A stretch of 64,000 bases of DNA from Colletes latitarsis. Its lineage: Eukaryota; Arthropoda; Insecta; Hymenoptera; Colletidae. The translations under genes and the position numbers were made by a program. The notes beneath the pieces were generated by a model. The model made no database searches and was not told the origin of the DNA. It worked only from the letters and a program-made list of their open reading frames with translations. Shown here one piece after another: positions 63,210-64,000 of the stretch. The stretch lies in assembly GCF_051014445.1 (NCBI RefSeq), contig NW_027488368.1:2604001-2668000 (forward strand), written 5' to 3'. The stretch's first letter is position 1. Every line of letters begins with the position of its first letter.

Positions 63210-64000
63210 AGTATGTGAAAAACGCGAAAGTATGAGCCTGATGGGGGCAAATCCCAGACCTACCCCAGACCAAACTTGCGTTATCCTCTAAAATATTGAT
63301 CGAAACCAGGTCTAATCGACTGTTTCAGTGTTGTACCAAATTGCTACGCGATCCAAACCAGAAAAAACCCAGGATCAGTTCAACAAGTATGTGAAAAACG
63401 CGAAAGTATGAGCCTGATGAGGGCGAATCCCAGACCTATCCCAGACCTAACTTGCGTTATCCTCTAAAATATTGATCGAAACCAGGTTTAATTGACTGTT
63501 TCAGCGTGGTACCACATTACTACGTGATACAATCCAGAAACAGCCGAGGATCTAGCCATGAAGTATGAGAAATATGCGAAAGTATGAGCCTGATGTGGGC
63601 AAATCCTAGACCTAACCCAAACCTAACATGCGTTATCCTCTAAAATATTTATCAAGACCAGGTTTATTTGAATGTTTCAGTATGGTACCACATTACTACG
63701 TGATCCATACCAGAAACAACCCAGGATCTGTTCAACAAGTATGTGAAAAATGCGAAAGCATGAGTCTGATGAGGGCAAATCCCAGGCCTAACCTAGACAT
63801 AACTTTCGTTATCCTCTAAAATATTGATCGAAACCAGGTTTAGTGTACTGTTTCAGTGTGGTACCACTTTACTACGTGATCCAAAGCAGAAAAAACCCTC
63901 GATCATGTCAACACGTATGTTAGAACTGCGAAAGTATGACCCTGATGAGGGCAAATCCCAGGCCTAACCTAGACCTAACATGAATTATTCTGTAAAATAT

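Larger units (their letters stand above)
1..64000 (+). repeat. Satellite DNA array, 176 bp monomer, about 364 copies
   Basis: Every part of the window is made of head-to-tail copies of one 176 bp unit. Shared landmarks in each copy include TTATCCTCTAAAATATT, AACCAGGTTTAATTGACTG, ATTACTACGTGATCCAAACC and CCCAGGATCT. The landmark GCGTTATCC is at 97 near the left end and at 63,630 near the right end, 361 monomers apart with a net drift of only -3 bp. No monomer is inverted and no unrelated insertion was seen; both window ends lie inside the array. The unit is close to a nucleosome plus linker, as in many centromeric satellites. That role is inferred from structure, and the family was not recognised. 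Confidence 0.97.
30983..64000 (+). repeat. Block B2: class B monomers (about 188 copies)
   Basis: All monomers are class B. From 30,990 to 63,902 the phase drift is exactly zero over 187 monomers, although individual monomers carry 1-2 bp changes, an 8 bp loss near 49,967 and an 11 bp loss near 46,372. The left part (to about 41.5 kb) shares ordered segments with B1. The right part (about 44-64 kb) is rich in b1/b2 dimers and local amplifications. No other sequence was seen. Confidence 0.92.

Noticed and set aside
11712..63819. Repeated plus-strand open frames of 63-89 codons in the B blocks, most starting at ATGCGTTATCC
   Set aside because: They are the same frame of the same monomer repeated, limited by stops in the monomer. 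Similarity between them is that of the satellite, not evidence of a protein family.
1..64000. CRISPR-like array of regularly spaced repeats
   Set aside because: The full 176 bp unit is repeated, with no unique spacers between short constant repeats and no cas genes. It is a satellite.
1..64000. CENP-B box in the monomer
   Set aside because: I looked at the TTCG and CCCG contexts on both strands and found none matching the NTTCGNNNNANNCGGGN pattern. A motif scan would settle rare variants.
1..64000. Assignment to a known satellite family or species
   Set aside because: The length resembles several centromeric satellites of 170-180 bp, but the sequence did not match any that I recall with confidence, so no name is given.

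Overview
The whole 64 kb window is one uninterrupted tandem satellite array. I find no convincing gene, RNA gene, transposon, CRISPR array or single-copy sequence. The unit is a 176 bp monomer, about 363.6 copies, all in the same orientation. Phase is tightly kept: landmarks have drifted by 0 bp after 59 monomers, +1 after 108, -3 after 176 and -3 after 363. A hand-made consensus is about 44% GC for one monomer class and 40% for the other. A nucleosome-sized monomer, head-to-tail order, higher-order repeats (HORs) and no other DNA point to a eukaryotic centromeric or pericentromeric satellite, for example of a plant or animal. I do not recognise the monomer and do not name a species.

Two monomer classes, A and B, differ at roughly 15 of 176 consensus positions and lie in large alternating blocks: A1 (1-10,393), B1 (10,394-19,028), A2 (19,029-30,982) and B2 (30,983-64,000). 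Diagnostic sites are GGCC in A against GTTC in B after GGATCT, GCG against GTG shortly after, TACGAGCCAGA against TATGAGCCTGA, and ACCGGCG against ACATGCG. B contains two sub-types, b1 (GTTCAACAAGTATGTG) and b2 (AGCCATGAAGTATGAG or close variants). Over long parts of B2 these alternate as a 352 bp dimer.

A1 holds a nearly identical tandem pair of 16-monomer HORs (2,816 bp), flanked by pieces shared with A2. A2 starts with an 11-monomer HOR (1,936 bp, two copies plus a partial third) and then changes into the same HOR family as A1. B1 and B2 share ordered multi-monomer segments. B2 also has local amplifications of 2, 6, 9, 12 and 26 monomers. The A-to-B junction occurs twice, about 20.59 kb apart, in the same monomer context, so a super-segment carrying that junction was duplicated. 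Short B-type patches sit inside A blocks, which suggests gene conversion or recombination between classes.

The many short open frames are by-products of the repeat. 176 is not a multiple of 3, so no frame survives three monomers. Most frames of the A blocks would start at TTG on the minus strand, and those of the B blocks at the ATG in ACATGCG on the plus strand. None is annotated as a gene. All identities and breakpoints were read by eye and are approximate where stated.
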